A DNA stretch of 64,000 nt, from NCBI RefSeq assembly GCF_008087625.1, contig NZ_CP042997.1, positions 7,812,001-7,876,000 on the forward strand. Direction: 5' to 3'. The first letter of the stretch is position 1, and every line of letters begins with the position of its first letter. This DNA comes from Aquisphaera giovannonii (lineage in GTDB: Bacteria; Planctomycetota; Planctomycetia; Isosphaerales; Isosphaeraceae). The position numbers and the translations under genes were made by a program. A model generated the notes under the pieces. The model was not told where the DNA came from and did not search any database. It worked only from the letters and a program-made list of their open reading frames with translations. This document shows, in pieces, positions 34,701 through 42,582 of the stretch.

Positions 34701-35428
34701 TCGGCGGCCGATTCGCGCAGGGTCGTGCCCGACCCGCCGGCCGCGAGTCGGCCGGTCAGCAGGCATGCGGCGGCCCTCCGGACTCGGCCCCCCTCCCGCG
34801 AGGCGTGCGCGGGGGCCGGGGACCCGTTCTCCGTCGCGGCCCCCCCGCGGTGCATGCCCCTGGGCGCCTCGCCGCCGGTCGTGCCGGCGGGGTGTCGCAG
34901 CCGCTTCAGCTCGCGGATGACCTGGTCGAGCCCCTGGCCCTGGATGAATTGCATCGCGTAGAAGGCGACGTCGCCCTTCTGCCCGACCTCGTAGACCGGC
35001 ACGATGTTGGTGTGGTGCAGGCCGGCCGCGGCCTTGGCCTCGCGGCGGAAACGCTGAAGCGCCCTGCGGTCCCCCACCACATGGGAGGGGAGCACCTTCA
35101 GGGCGACCCGGCGGCCGAGCGAGACCTGCTCGGCCTCGTAGACGATCCCCATGCCGCCGCGGCCGACCTCGCGCACGATCCGGTAGTCGCCCACCTCCCG
35201 GAGGCGCGGGGGGTTGGGCGGCGAGGTCGCCCGATCGCGCGACTCATCATCGCCCCGTCCGGCGGCGAGGAGGGTCGGGAAGACCCGGCGGATCCGGTCC
35301 GCCATCCCCGGCAGGCGGCCGACGTATTCCTCCACGTCCGGCCGCTCGCCGCGGCGGCAGCGCGCGGCGAACTCCTCGGCGAGCTCGTCGAAACGTCCGT
35401 CCTCGCGGGATTCCGGTGACGTCGTCAT
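31727..35428 (-). CDS. Ser/Thr protein kinase fused to 14 WD40 repeats
   Basis: A 1233-residue membrane protein. The N-terminal kinase has GRGGMGIVY (89-97), VALKVL (Lys 111), HRDIKPSN (326-333) and DFG (346-348). Between the hinge and the catalytic loop lies an insert of about 120 low-complexity residues (178-298). A membrane helix ([20 protein letters not shown]) separates the cytoplasmic kinase from a charged coiled-coil stretch and then 14 WD40 repeats ending in a variant of the GH....V..V.FSPDGR..AS.S.D.T..LWD pattern, enough for two seven-bladed propellers. The outer WD40 part probably senses or scaffolds. ATG at 35428 gives the usual N-terminus; the frame continues upstream without homology. 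It is transcribed alone. Confidence 0.93.
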   Translation of the reverse strand: MTTSPESREDGRFDELAEEFAARCRRGERPDVEEYVGRLPGMADRIRRVFPTLLAAGRGDDESRDRATSPPNPPRLREVGDYRIVREVGRGGMGIVYEAEQVSLGRRVALKVLPSHVVGDRRALQRFRREAKAAAGLHHTNIVPVYEVGQKGDVAFYAMQFIQGQGLDQVIRELKRLRHPAGTTGGEAPRGMHRGGAATENGSPAPAHASREGGRVRRAAACLLTGRLAAGGSGTTLRESAADGLATTEPIGPGRSRIDGPPDTIGDAPEGGGVPDATTSAVLPGGPAVPEADASRSRLPYYASVAQIGRQAAQGLAHAHARGVVHRDIKPSNLLLDTAGVVWITDFGLAKAGDDGLTATGDVLGTLRYLAPERFRGGGDARADVYALGLTLYELLTLRPAFSSADRLSLIDLIKAEEPARPRAIDGRIPRDLETIVLKATAKDPERRYQTAGAMAEDLRRYLADEPILARRANAAERYWRWARRNPAVAILGAVLTGVLVVATAGSLVAARRFRAQAETERRLAQEESGARRKADEANARLNAEEERLRRTVYATRSNLALAAWDNADVRRLRSLIDQLRPGPGEPDPRGWEWRYLWQLDHEDRLTLRGREDDFADVAFSPDGQSFASLESRGRIQIRDLRSGELKRTMGITTGGRPASLAGGVGAIAFRPDGRAIAGPGPDDSLVLYDVETGRPVLRFEGSPRTVLGLAWSPDGRTLVAAITAHVMRVWDARDGRRLHEAFGGHGGPVACVAFSPDGRTLASASFDNTVKLWGLDDRSRPRAVLNGHTDEVRAVAFSPDGRWIASASRDRTLRIWDARSGAGHAVIRGHAGAVTSVAFLPGNIRVVTGSEDETVRVWDAGSGRGLRTFQGHQEGVVALSVSPDGRAILSLSGESIRAWDPDSPPRPLTLQSPSVLTYGGAAECVAFRGDGRRLASGHDDHALRLWDLRSGGPPRILKGHTMAVRSVAFSPDGRTIASASLDGTARLWDAETGEPRLAFTGHADRLKSLAFADDHTVLSAGFDRNIQAWAPETAAVLYVLRGHSDSINDLAVSDDGRTLASASDDMTCILWDLAERRPRLTLRGHTDRVNRVAFSPDGLTIATASDDHTVRLWDVLHGSPRGVLEGHTDEVLGLAYNPDGRLASSGKDKTILLWDCASGQTLLDLKGHTGPIRCIRFSPDGRTLASASYDRMINLWEAAPAAILAPTPREPTGASPGDPPGRMPGEGPVRSD

Positions 35429-35595
35429 CGTCAGCCCCCCCAGGCCACCGGCCGGCATCGCCGCAAGGTTCCCGGGCCGACTCGGGGCGTCGAGCGCCCC
35501 CCTCGCGTGCCCCGCGACGCCGGGGCGCGCGGGTCGCCCCCGGGCCGCCGGGGCGGCCCGCCGACGGGTCGCATCTCCCGAAGCGTTGTGAGTCG

Positions 35596-35625
35596 AGTCT
35601 AATGTCTCGCGCGTCGAACATGTAA
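35596..35625 (-). promoter_or_regulatory. Possible promoter for the WD40 kinase gene
   Basis: On the minus strand TTACAT (35625-35620), an 18-bp spacer and TAGACT (35601-35596). The -35 is poor, so confidence is low. Confidence 0.3.
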
Positions 35626-35675
35626 GCGGGAAGCACAGGTCCTCGGATTCAGGATGCATGTGCGGGGGCCGCGGC

Positions 35676-36653
35676 CTAGCCGGCGATCGCGGCGCCTCGG
35701 TTGGCCGCCGTCGTCCAGGACACGGCCGACGGGCTGAGCTGGAATCCGAGGCGGAGCGAGGAACCGATCCGCTCGCGGTCCCGCTCCCCGAGACGCCCGA
35801 AGGCGTACAGCGTCGGCCCCCACGAGGTCTGCCCGGCGCCCACGAGGCCGATTCGACCCAGCTCCTCGACGATCGCCTCGGCCTGGGGGCTCGCGTAGGT
35901 GCCCCCCTGCGACGGGGCGAAGGCCCGGCCGACCTCGCGCTGAAGGTCACTCAGGGCCTCCCCGAACGCGGCGAGGTCGCGCTCGAGGACGGCGGGGACG
36001 AGGCCCAGGAGAACGAGCCGGCACAGGCGGTCCGTCGTCCGGTAGGGGAGCGGAGGGAGCTCCGAGAAGGCAGACCGCTCCTCGGCCCCGTGCCGGCCCT
36101 GGGGCCCGGGGGGCCGGATCAGCAGGATCGACCAATCCTCCGGGAAGGCGACCCGCGCGACCAGCGGCGGCGGTCCCGCGTCGGCGCGCGAGGCGCGGCC
36201 CCCGTCGACGATCAGCCCGCCGTGGAGGAAGCCGTGGAGGCCGATGCCGGATCGCCGGCCGCGGCCCGTCAGGCGGGCCATCTCGGGCGCGTCGGCCGGC
36301 GGGAGGCCTTCCAGCTCCAGCATCAAGCGGAGGACCGCCAGGCTGAGCTGGGTCCCGACGCCCAGGCCCACGTGCTCCGGCGACGCCTCCAGGACCTCGA
36401 CGTGACAGGGCGCCGCGGATGCGAGCGGATGCGACGCGATCGCGGCCAATTGCCGGATCTCCCGGAGGATCGCGAGGACGCGAGATGCCAGAGGTCCGGC
36501 GGCGGACCACTCAGGCGCCCGCTCGCCGGCGATCCGGATCCCCCCCGACTCGACCATCAGCCCCACGCCGCCGAACTGGCGAGGGGCGTCCGGCCCCCAG
36601 CCGAGGAGGCCGAAGTGGAGGCGCCCGGGCGTCCGGATCTCGGGGCGATTCAT
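35676..36653 (-). CDS. mptG: Beta-ribofuranosylaminobenzene 5'-phosphate synthase (beta-RFAP synthase)
   Basis: This GHMP-kinase-fold enzyme joins 4-hydroxybenzoate or 4-aminobenzoate to PRPP, releasing CO2 and PPi, the first committed step toward the arylamine part of tetrahydromethanopterin. The 325-residue protein carries TPGRLHFGLLGWG at the N-terminus, GLGVGTQLSLAVLRLMLE and GRGRRSGIGLHGFLHGGLIVDGG, the diagnostic motifs of the family. The start codon overlaps the end of the DUF447 gene by 4 bp, and it is the last gene of the leftward DHPS-like-DUF447-mptG unit. The longer upstream frame is rejected because the family starts near TP.RLHFG. Confidence 0.88.
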   Translation of the reverse strand: MNRPEIRTPGRLHFGLLGWGPDAPRQFGGVGLMVESGGIRIAGERAPEWSAAGPLASRVLAILREIRQLAAIASHPLASAAPCHVEVLEASPEHVGLGVGTQLSLAVLRLMLELEGLPPADAPEMARLTGRGRRSGIGLHGFLHGGLIVDGGRASRADAGPPPLVARVAFPEDWSILLIRPPGPQGRHGAEERSAFSELPPLPYRTTDRLCRLVLLGLVPAVLERDLAAFGEALSDLQREVGRAFAPSQGGTYASPQAEAIVEELGRIGLVGAGQTSWGPTLYAFGRLGERDRERIGSSLRLGFQLSPSAVSWTTAANRGAAIAG

Positions 36654-37255
36654 GGGACCCCCGCGCCATCCACGATGGGGCCGACTCCGGCGTTCCGGGT
36701 CACGTGATCCCGGAGGAGATCGAAGGCCGCCCGCTCGACCGCGCCCCCGGTCTTCTCCACCGGGACCGCCAGCCATTCGAGGTCCCGGAGGATGTCCTGG
36801 CGGGGGAGGAAGGCCGTCCGGGTCGCGAGGATCGCCGCCTCCAGGACCGCGTGCCGCGCCCTGTTGAAGCCGAGGAAGTCCCGGAGCCGGCCCTCGCGGA
36901 GCGTCTCCACGTCGACGCGGGCCCGAGCGGCTGAGTCGTCCAGGCCCAGGACCCGGAATTCATAGAACCGGCAGCAGTCCAGGAGGACCCAGCCGGCGAT
37001 CCGCTCCGCCTGCGCCAGCCGGGGCGCGGGCGTTGGCGTCAGGCCGATCGCGGTCTGGGCGAGCAGCAGGACGTCGTCCGTCACGTGGAAGACGCCGGCT
37101 CCCTGCGACCTCATGTTGCGGAACGTGGTCGAGGACGGGTAGGGTCGCAGCTCGAACTTCGCGAAGTCGAGGTCGGGGCCGAGCGTCATCCCCATGGGCG
37201 CGATGTTGACCTCGCCCCGCCCGTCCACCGTGGTCACGATCCCCTCGACGATCAC
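36650..37255 (-). CDS. DUF447 family protein of the H4MPT pathway
   Basis: A 201-residue DUF447 protein, a family found almost only in organisms with methanopterin-linked C1 metabolism. The N-terminal half resembles a flavin-binding split barrel (VNIAPMGMTLGPDLDFAKFELRPY, then NMRSQGAGVFHVTDDV). Its exact reaction is not known. The start is GTG at 37255, sharing GTGA with the stop of the upstream DHPS-like gene, and it overlaps the mptG start by 4 bp, so all three genes are translationally coupled. A longer in-frame Met upstream would run into that upstream gene and is unlikely. Confidence 0.85.
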   Translation of the reverse strand: MIVEGIVTTVDGRGEVNIAPMGMTLGPDLDFAKFELRPYPSSTTFRNMRSQGAGVFHVTDDVLLLAQTAIGLTPTPAPRLAQAERIAGWVLLDCCRFYEFRVLGLDDSAARARVDVETLREGRLRDFLGFNRARHAVLEAAILATRTAFLPRQDILRDLEWLAVPVEKTGGAVERAAFDLLRDHVTRNAGVGPIVDGAGVP

Positions 37256-38706
37256 GCCGGCTCCCCGTCTTCTGGCCCGGGCGGCCCCGCGGCGGGCGCG
37301 GTGTGGGCCGCCGCCGCGTGCGCCTTGCGGCGGGCGTGATGGCTCTCCTCGGGCTCGGTGAGGAATCCCCACTCCAGGGCTTGATCCTGCCGATAGTTCT
37401 TGCCGAGCGTCAAGGCGGTTTTCGCCTTCATGAGCTCGCATCCCAGGTAGAACGCATGCGACGGGTCCAGGCCCTCCATCTGCTCGAAGACCTCGAAGGG
37501 ATCGCGGCCCCGCAGGAACTGCCGGCCGTTCATCGCGTAGAGGACCCCGTCCTCGGCGAAGATCCGCCAGTTCGGGTCGCGGATGCGACGCTGAAGCTCG
37601 GCGAGGTTCTCACGCCCGAACCGCTCGACGCGGGGATCCCGGAGCATCACCAGGCGGGGCTCGACGTGCTTGGGCAGCGTCTTCCGCGTGACGGCGTGAT
37701 GGGCCAGCCGGCGGGCCAGGTCGATCTCGCGGACCGAGGACCGGGCCCAGTTGATCACGGCCGTGGTCAGGACGCTCCGGACCCCGATCTCCTGGCAGAA
37801 TCCGATGAGGACCGTGTTGATCCCCGCGCTGTCCGAGTCCGTCAGCTCCGTGAGGTTGCCGACCCCCATCATCATCGGCCACTCCGGCGCCCGGCGGCGG
37901 ACCTCCAGATATCGTCCCAGCGAGGCGGCGAAGCCGAAGCCGATCGGCTCCACGATCGGGTCCACGCGGTACGGGACGCCCCGGGATTCGAGGTAGGCGA
38001 CCGTCTCGTCGAGCCCGTCCAGCGAGCCCGGCCGGTCGGGGATGGCGACGACCTCGACCCCCCAGTCGGCGGCCCGCTCCCGGTTCGACTCGTTCACGCT
38101 CAGCACCAGCTCCGCCCCCGCGGCGGCCGCGGCCGAGACCTCGTCCGGGTCGAAGCTGTCTATCGAGACCCGGAACCCGCCGTCCCGTAGCGCCCGGACG
38201 GCGTCGCCCACGCCGTCCCAGCGTGCGGACGGGTCGCAGCCGAGGTCGATCACGTCCGCGCCCTCGCGCCGGAACGCCTCCGCCCGCTCGATCAGATCGC
38301 CCCTGCTAAGCCGGGGGGCGTGGTTGATCTCGGCGAGGATCTCGATGTCGAAGCCGCCGTAGCCCTCGTCCCGCGCCGGGTCGTGGCCGAAGTACCGCGG
38401 GAGCTCGCGCAGGTCCGCCGGCCCGAGGGCCACCTCCGCCTCTCCGGCGCGTTCCCGCACCGGGGAGAGGTCGCCGCCGCAGGCGCCGGGCAGGATGATC
38501 CGCGAGACGCCCGGCGGGACCTCGAGGTGTCGCGCGACCCATCGCGGGGTCATCAGCGCCGCGACGGTGATCGGCAGGACCGCGACCTCCGGGATGAAGC
38601 CGGCGCGGGGTGCCAGCTCTTCGAGGACCTGGCGGAGGGCGAACTCGGCGAGCCGGCCGGTGACGAACAGCAGTCTCGGTGGGTTGTCGTTCGGGCCTGC
38701 GCTCAC
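37252..38706 (-). CDS. Dihydropteroate synthase-like protein (H4MPT biosynthesis)
   Basis: A 484-residue protein whose central TIM-barrel carries pterin-binding signatures: FDIEILAEINHAPRLS (equivalent of the DHPS N-terminal strand), ADVIDLGCDPSA, and FRVSIDSFDPDEV. The N-terminal part (RLLFVTGRLAEFALRQVLEEL) and the C-terminal DUF6513-like part are typical of the DHPS-related proteins tied to methanopterin synthesis in archaea and methylotrophs. It probably joins a pterin to the beta-RFAP-derived arylamine. The GTG at 38706 has GAGG 6 bases upstream and fits family length. It is the first gene of the leftward three-gene unit. Confidence 0.85.
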   Translation of the reverse strand: MSAGPNDNPPRLLFVTGRLAEFALRQVLEELAPRAGFIPEVAVLPITVAALMTPRWVARHLEVPPGVSRIILPGACGGDLSPVRERAGEAEVALGPADLRELPRYFGHDPARDEGYGGFDIEILAEINHAPRLSRGDLIERAEAFRREGADVIDLGCDPSARWDGVGDAVRALRDGGFRVSIDSFDPDEVSAAAAAGAELVLSVNESNRERAADWGVEVVAIPDRPGSLDGLDETVAYLESRGVPYRVDPIVEPIGFGFAASLGRYLEVRRRAPEWPMMMGVGNLTELTDSDSAGINTVLIGFCQEIGVRSVLTTAVINWARSSVREIDLARRLAHHAVTRKTLPKHVEPRLVMLRDPRVERFGRENLAELQRRIRDPNWRIFAEDGVLYAMNGRQFLRGRDPFEVFEQMEGLDPSHAFYLGCELMKAKTALTLGKNYRQDQALEWGFLTEPEESHHARRKAHAAAAHTAPAAGPPGPEDGEPA

Positions 38707-38783
38707 GATCGTCCTCGCCTCGATGCGGATCAGGAGCGGATCCGCGAGACCGTTGTCGCTGCCCCTGGAACAGGGCCTCGCCC

Positions 38784-38970
38784 CTTTCTTATCCCCTCCC
38801 CCCACCGCGGAGGATGGCTAGGGAGAGGGGGTCCGGAGGGCCATCGAAAGTTTCGCGAGCCGGCGAGCAGGAGCGGGACTCGACGATCCGGCCCGAATCT
38901 TCTTGCAATGTCCGAGGCGGTCGCCCCCTCTCCCTAACCCTCCCCCGCGGTGGGGGGAGGGGATAAGAAG
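38784..38970. repeat. Inverted pair of about 48-bp palindromic intergenic repeats
   Basis: The segment 38784-38831 (CTTATCCCCTCC...CCACCGCGG...) reappears inverted at 38923-38970 with only a few mismatches, 91 bp apart. Each copy is GC-rich and pyrimidine/purine-skewed. It looks like a repetitive extragenic element. It lies in the 338-bp gap between the DHPS-like gene and the short-chain dehydrogenase, a stretch with no gene. Confidence 0.75.
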
Positions 38971-39044
38971 GGGACCTCCGCTCGAGTCGCGGGTCATGCC
39001 AAGTCCCAAGGAAGCGCGATGATAAGGTCTTGCACGGAAGTCAC

Positions 39045-39812
39045 TCATCGGACGGCTCCGCCGTTGATGCGGACCACCTGGCCGGTCACGAAGCGGGCCG
39101 AGGGGCTCACGAGGTAGCAGGCGGCCCCCGCCACGTCCTCCGCCGTGCCCCATCGCCGGAGCGGCACCTCGCGGAGGACCCGATCCTGCCACTCGGGCGG
39201 GGCGGTCTCGCCCCACTCCGTCCGGATCCAGCCGGGAGCCAGGGCGTTGACCCGGACCGCGGGCGCGAGGCTCAGCGCGAGGCTGCGGGTGAACGCCATG
39301 ATCGCCCCCTTCGTGGCGCCGAAGTACGCGCCCGAGTCGCCGTCCATCCCGGTCTCCGCCTGGTCCCAGCCCATGGTGACGATGGCGCCGTGCCCCTGCT
39401 CCTTCATCCTCCGGCCGATCTCCCGGCCGAGGCGGATCGTGGCGACCACGTCCACCGCCCAGAGGAGGTCGAGCTTCTCATCGAAGGACAGCTTGGCGCC
39501 CGGGCCGGTCAGGACGTCCGCGCCGGCGATGTGCAGCCAGGCGTCCAGCCCGCCCCACGTGCGCCAGGCCTCGTCGGCGAAGCGATCCGCCGCGGGCCGG
39601 TCCCCGAGGTCGGCGAGCAGGACGCGCGTGCGGACGCCCGTCGCGCGGAGGGTGCCGGACAGCTCCTCGGCCGCGGCGGCGGAGCGGTTGCCGTGGACGA
39701 GCACGTCCGCGCCGGCCGCGGCCATCGCGATCGCCGTGGCCCGGCCGATGCCCGAGGTGGCCCCCAGGACGGCGGCCCGCATGCCCCGCAACGGCTTGTC
39801 GGAAGGTTCCAT
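39045..39812 (-). CDS. Short-chain dehydrogenase/reductase with altered active site
   Basis: A 255-residue classical SDR: Rossmann motif GATSGIGRA (17-25), NAG-like HIAGAD, the YxxxK pair in AYFGATKGA, and a C-terminal GQVVRINGG. The usual Ser about 13 residues before the Tyr is missing: the strand reads VTMGWDQAETG in place of NISS. So it may be a redox enzyme with another catalytic residue or an inactive relative. Its position inside the methanopterin region suggests, but does not show, a role with pterin or C1 substrates. The start at 39812 is the first ATG in frame. It is divergent from the SGNH-like gene. Confidence 0.85.
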   Translation of the reverse strand: MEPSDKPLRGMRAAVLGATSGIGRATAIAMAAAGADVLVHGNRSAAAAEELSGTLRATGVRTRVLLADLGDRPAADRFADEAWRTWGGLDAWLHIAGADVLTGPGAKLSFDEKLDLLWAVDVVATIRLGREIGRRMKEQGHGAIVTMGWDQAETGMDGDSGAYFGATKGAIMAFTRSLALSLAPAVRVNALAPGWIRTEWGETAPPEWQDRVLREVPLRRWGTAEDVAGAACYLVSPSARFVTGQVVRINGGAVR

Positions 39813-39925
39813 GGGCGTGGGGTGGAGGGGGCTTACACGCCGGGCTGGTCCGCCCCGGCCGGGTGTCGTAAAGTCGTTCCGTCCACGCTACCCACGCCCC
39901 GTTGCTGGAGACAAGGCGAGAGCCC

Positions 39926-41134
39926 ATGAGACGCCTGGCGAGATGGCTGCCGCGAGTACTCGCCGGAATCCGCACGGCCTGGCTGCTCGTCGGGGCGACG
40001 CTCCTCCTGATCGCGGCCCTGGAGTTGGCCCTCCGCGCCGGGTTCTGGCTTAAGGACATGGGCCGGCCCCAGATCCCCCCGGACCCCCGCGTGCTCGCCT
40101 CAATCCCGGGCAGCGAGTCGTGGCTGCCGCTCCATTACCGCGAGCTGGAGCAACTCTCCGATCGCTGGCAACCTTATGTCTACTTTCGCCAGCGAGCCTT
40201 CACAGGCCAGACAATCCGCATCGAGCCCAGGGGCACCCGGGCGACGTGGGAGCCGGACTCGTCGCATGAGGCGAAGGCGGATCGGCCGCTCCGGCTCCTC
40301 ATGCTCGGCGGCTCGTCCCTCTGGGGCTTCGGCGCCCGCGATGATCGGACGATCCCGTCTCTGGTCGCGCGCAAGCTGCACGATCTCGGCATCCACGCCA
40401 AGGTCGAGAATTTCTCCGAGATCGGCTACGTGAGCACTCAAGAGGCCATCACGCTCATGCGGCTGCTCCAGATTGGACACCCGCCGGATGTGGTCCTCTT
40501 CTTCGACGGCGTGAATGACACGACGTCCGCCATGATCGAGGGCATGGCGACGGTGACGACCAACGAGGGTAATCGCGTCCGGGAATTCAACCTGCTCCAG
40601 TCGACGGGACGACTGACGGGGGCCTTGCTGGGGAACCTCGCCACGAGCTCTGCGCTCTACCGCGTGGCGATCGGCATCCGGACGAGGCTGGGGATCGCCG
40701 GCCCCGTGCGGCCCGTCCCGTCGCAGTACCGGCTCGACCAGCTCGTGGAGGGGGTCGTCGGCGGCTACGAGGCGAATGTGGCGATGATCGAGGCCCTGGG
40801 CAGGGAGTACGGCTTTCGGCCGCTCCTGGTCTGGCAGCCGGTCGTCTTCTCGAAGCGGACGCTCGTCCCGTTCGAGGCCGAGGAGGCCGCCAAGTTCCAC
40901 TGGGTGCGACCGCTCTTCGAGGAGGTCCACCGCCGCCTCCGCGAGTCGCCGGCGCTCAAGGGCGACGCGGCGTTCCTGGACCTGAGCGGACGCCTCGACG
41001 GCCTGGAATCCCTGGCCTACCTCGACTACTGCCACGTCACGGAGGAGGCCAATGAGCTCCTCGCGACCTCGATCGTCGAGCGGATGATCGAGCTGGGGAT
41101 GGACAAGTCCAGGGCCGCCGGGACGGGACGTTGA
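39926..41134 (+). CDS. SGNH/GDSL hydrolase-like membrane-anchored protein
   Basis: A 402-residue protein with an N-terminal membrane anchor (about residues 16-38, AWLLVGATLLLIAALELAL) and a periplasmic domain of SGNH-hydrolase type: the nucleophile block is LMLGGSSLWGFGA, a later DGVND matches block III, and the Asp-x-x-His pair is DYCHVT near the end. Such anchored hydrolases remove acyl groups from envelope polysaccharides or sugars, but the substrate is unknown. ATG at 39926 is preferred over a TTG eight codons upstream because AAGGCGAG lies just before it. A hairpin terminator starts at its stop codon. Confidence 0.82.
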   Translation: MRRLARWLPRVLAGIRTAWLLVGATLLLIAALELALRAGFWLKDMGRPQIPPDPRVLASIPGSESWLPLHYRELEQLSDRWQPYVYFRQRAFTGQTIRIEPRGTRATWEPDSSHEAKADRPLRLLMLGGSSLWGFGARDDRTIPSLVARKLHDLGIHAKVENFSEIGYVSTQEAITLMRLLQIGHPPDVVLFFDGVNDTTSAMIEGMATVTTNEGNRVREFNLLQSTGRLTGALLGNLATSSALYRVAIGIRTRLGIAGPVRPVPSQYRLDQLVEGVVGGYEANVAMIEALGREYGFRPLLVWQPVVFSKRTLVPFEAEEAAKFHWVRPLFEEVHRRLRESPALKGDAAFLDLSGRLDGLESLAYLDYCHVTEEANELLATSIVERMIELGMDKSRAAGTGR

Positions 41135-41152
41135 CCGGCGGCGGCCGCCGGT
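41134..41152 (+). terminator. Hairpin at the end of the SGNH-like gene
   Basis: ACCGGCGGCGGCCGCCGGT is a perfect palindrome overlapping the stop codon, followed by TTT. It immediately precedes the promoter of the fhc operon, insulating it. Confidence 0.55.
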
Positions 41153-41181
41153 TTGACTTGGGCTGTTGGCCCTGGGAGAAT
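41153..41181 (+). promoter_or_regulatory. Sigma70-like promoter for the fhc-mch operon
   Basis: TTGACT (41153-41158), 17-bp spacer, GAGAAT (41176-41181). The predicted start near 41188 gives a leader of about 60 nt to fhcB. The same TTGAC-17-GAGAAT arrangement recurs at 53595. Confidence 0.55.
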
Positions 41182-41248
41182 CGAGCCTGACGCCCGACCG
41201 CGGGCGTCGAGTCCTGACTTAGATCCCGCCCCCCAGACGAGTGGCTCG

Positions 41249-42577
41249 ATGCCCGATTCGCCTCCCGCCGACACCCGGACCACCGGCGGGGACAAGACGC
41301 AGGCCGCGACGATCGACGCCGTGACCTGCCTGGCCTGCGGCTGCCTCTGCGACGACCTCGTCGTCGCCTTCGACGGGTCGGGGCGGTTGGCATCGGTGCG
41401 CAAGGCGTGCCCGATCGGCGAGGCGTGGTTCCTGGAGAATGCGTCTCGGGCGGACGAGGAAGGCTGGGCGACGGCCCTGATCGACGGCGAGCCGGCCGAT
41501 CCCGTCGAAGCCGTCGCACGGGCCGGGGCCCTCCTGGCCGGCTCGCGGTCGCCGGTCGTCCTGGGGCTCGATCGGTCCACGAACGAGACCGTGGCCGCGG
41601 CGGTCGGCCTCGCGGATCGGATCGGGGCCTACGTGGAGGTCGGGGACGGCGCGTCGTCGACGCCTCGCATCCTGGCGTTCCAGCGTGCCGGCCGCGTCTC
41701 CGCGACGCTCGGCGAGGTCCGGGCCCGGGCGGACGTCGTCGTCTTGTGGCGGGCCGATCCTGTCGCGACGCATCCCCGGCACCTCGAGCGGTATTCGGCG
41801 GAGCCCCGCGGGCGATTCGTGCCCGAGGGCCGCGCCGGGCGGACCGTGATCGTCGTGGACACGGGCCGCACGGCGACGGCCGGGCGTGCGGATGCGACCC
41901 TCGCCATCGACGAGGATCGCGAATTCGAGGTCCTCTGGACGCTCCGCGCCCTCGTCCGCGATGCGGGCCTCGGCGACGACCGCATCCGCGCGGCGACGGG
42001 CTGCGAGCCGGAATCGCTCCGGGCCCTCGCGGCCCGCCTCCGGGCGGCCCGATACGGGGCGTTCTTCCTGGGCGAGGTCGCGGGCCCGTCCCCCGCCCGG
42101 GCGGCGGCGCGGATCGAGGCGGCGAACCTCCTGGTTCGCGACCTCCGCGAGCACACCCGGTTCGTGCTGCTCGGCATGGGCACGCCCGGGAATCGCACGG
42201 GTGCGGAGTCCGTGCTGGCCCGGCAGACGGGATTCCCGACCTGCGTGGACCTGGGCGCGGGCCACCCGGAGTCGCTCCCGGGCGTGGCAACCGCGTCGGC
42301 GGACGTGGCGTTGATCGTCGGCGAGGGGGCACCTCCGAGATATCCGGGAGCCGAGACGACCCGGATCGTGATCGGCCGGCCGGCCCTCGGCGCCACGCCG
42401 GATCGGGCGGCGGTCTGGCTGACGTCCTCGTTGCCAGGGCTCGACGAGGCGGGGACCGTGACCAGGGTGGACGGCATCTCGCTTCCGCTGCGTGCCCATC
42501 GACCGTCGAGATTCCCGGGCGAACGCGAGTGGATCACGCGGATCCACGACGCGATCGGCCACGGTGCGAGGGCCTGA
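41249..42577 (+). CDS. fhcB: Formylmethanofuran dehydrogenase-like subunit B (FhcB)
   Basis: The 442-residue protein is homologous to subunit B of archaeal formylmethanofuran dehydrogenase but belongs to the bacterial formyltransferase/hydrolase (Fhc) complex, which releases formate from formylmethanofuran. The N-terminus keeps CLACGCLCDD and KACPIGEAWF. The segment matching the archaeal Mo/W-ligand loop (STSCEAQ) reads RSTNETVAAA, without the cysteine, so redox chemistry at a metal-pterin is not expected. It leads the fhcB-A-D-C order, 5 bp before fhcA. The ATG at 41249 follows no strong ribosome binding site, but an earlier in-frame start would lie on the promoter. Confidence 0.92.
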   Translation: MPDSPPADTRTTGGDKTQAATIDAVTCLACGCLCDDLVVAFDGSGRLASVRKACPIGEAWFLENASRADEEGWATALIDGEPADPVEAVARAGALLAGSRSPVVLGLDRSTNETVAAAVGLADRIGAYVEVGDGASSTPRILAFQRAGRVSATLGEVRARADVVVLWRADPVATHPRHLERYSAEPRGRFVPEGRAGRTVIVVDTGRTATAGRADATLAIDEDREFEVLWTLRALVRDAGLGDDRIRAATGCEPESLRALAARLRAARYGAFFLGEVAGPSPARAAARIEAANLLVRDLREHTRFVLLGMGTPGNRTGAESVLARQTGFPTCVDLGAGHPESLPGVATASADVALIVGEGAPPRYPGAETTRIVIGRPALGATPDRAAVWLTSSLPGLDEAGTVTRVDGISLPLRAHRPSRFPGEREWITRIHDAIGHGARA

Positions 42578-42582
42578 GGACC

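Noticed and set aside
38784-38970. CRISPR array
   Set aside because: There are only two copies, and they are inverted, without regular spacers.
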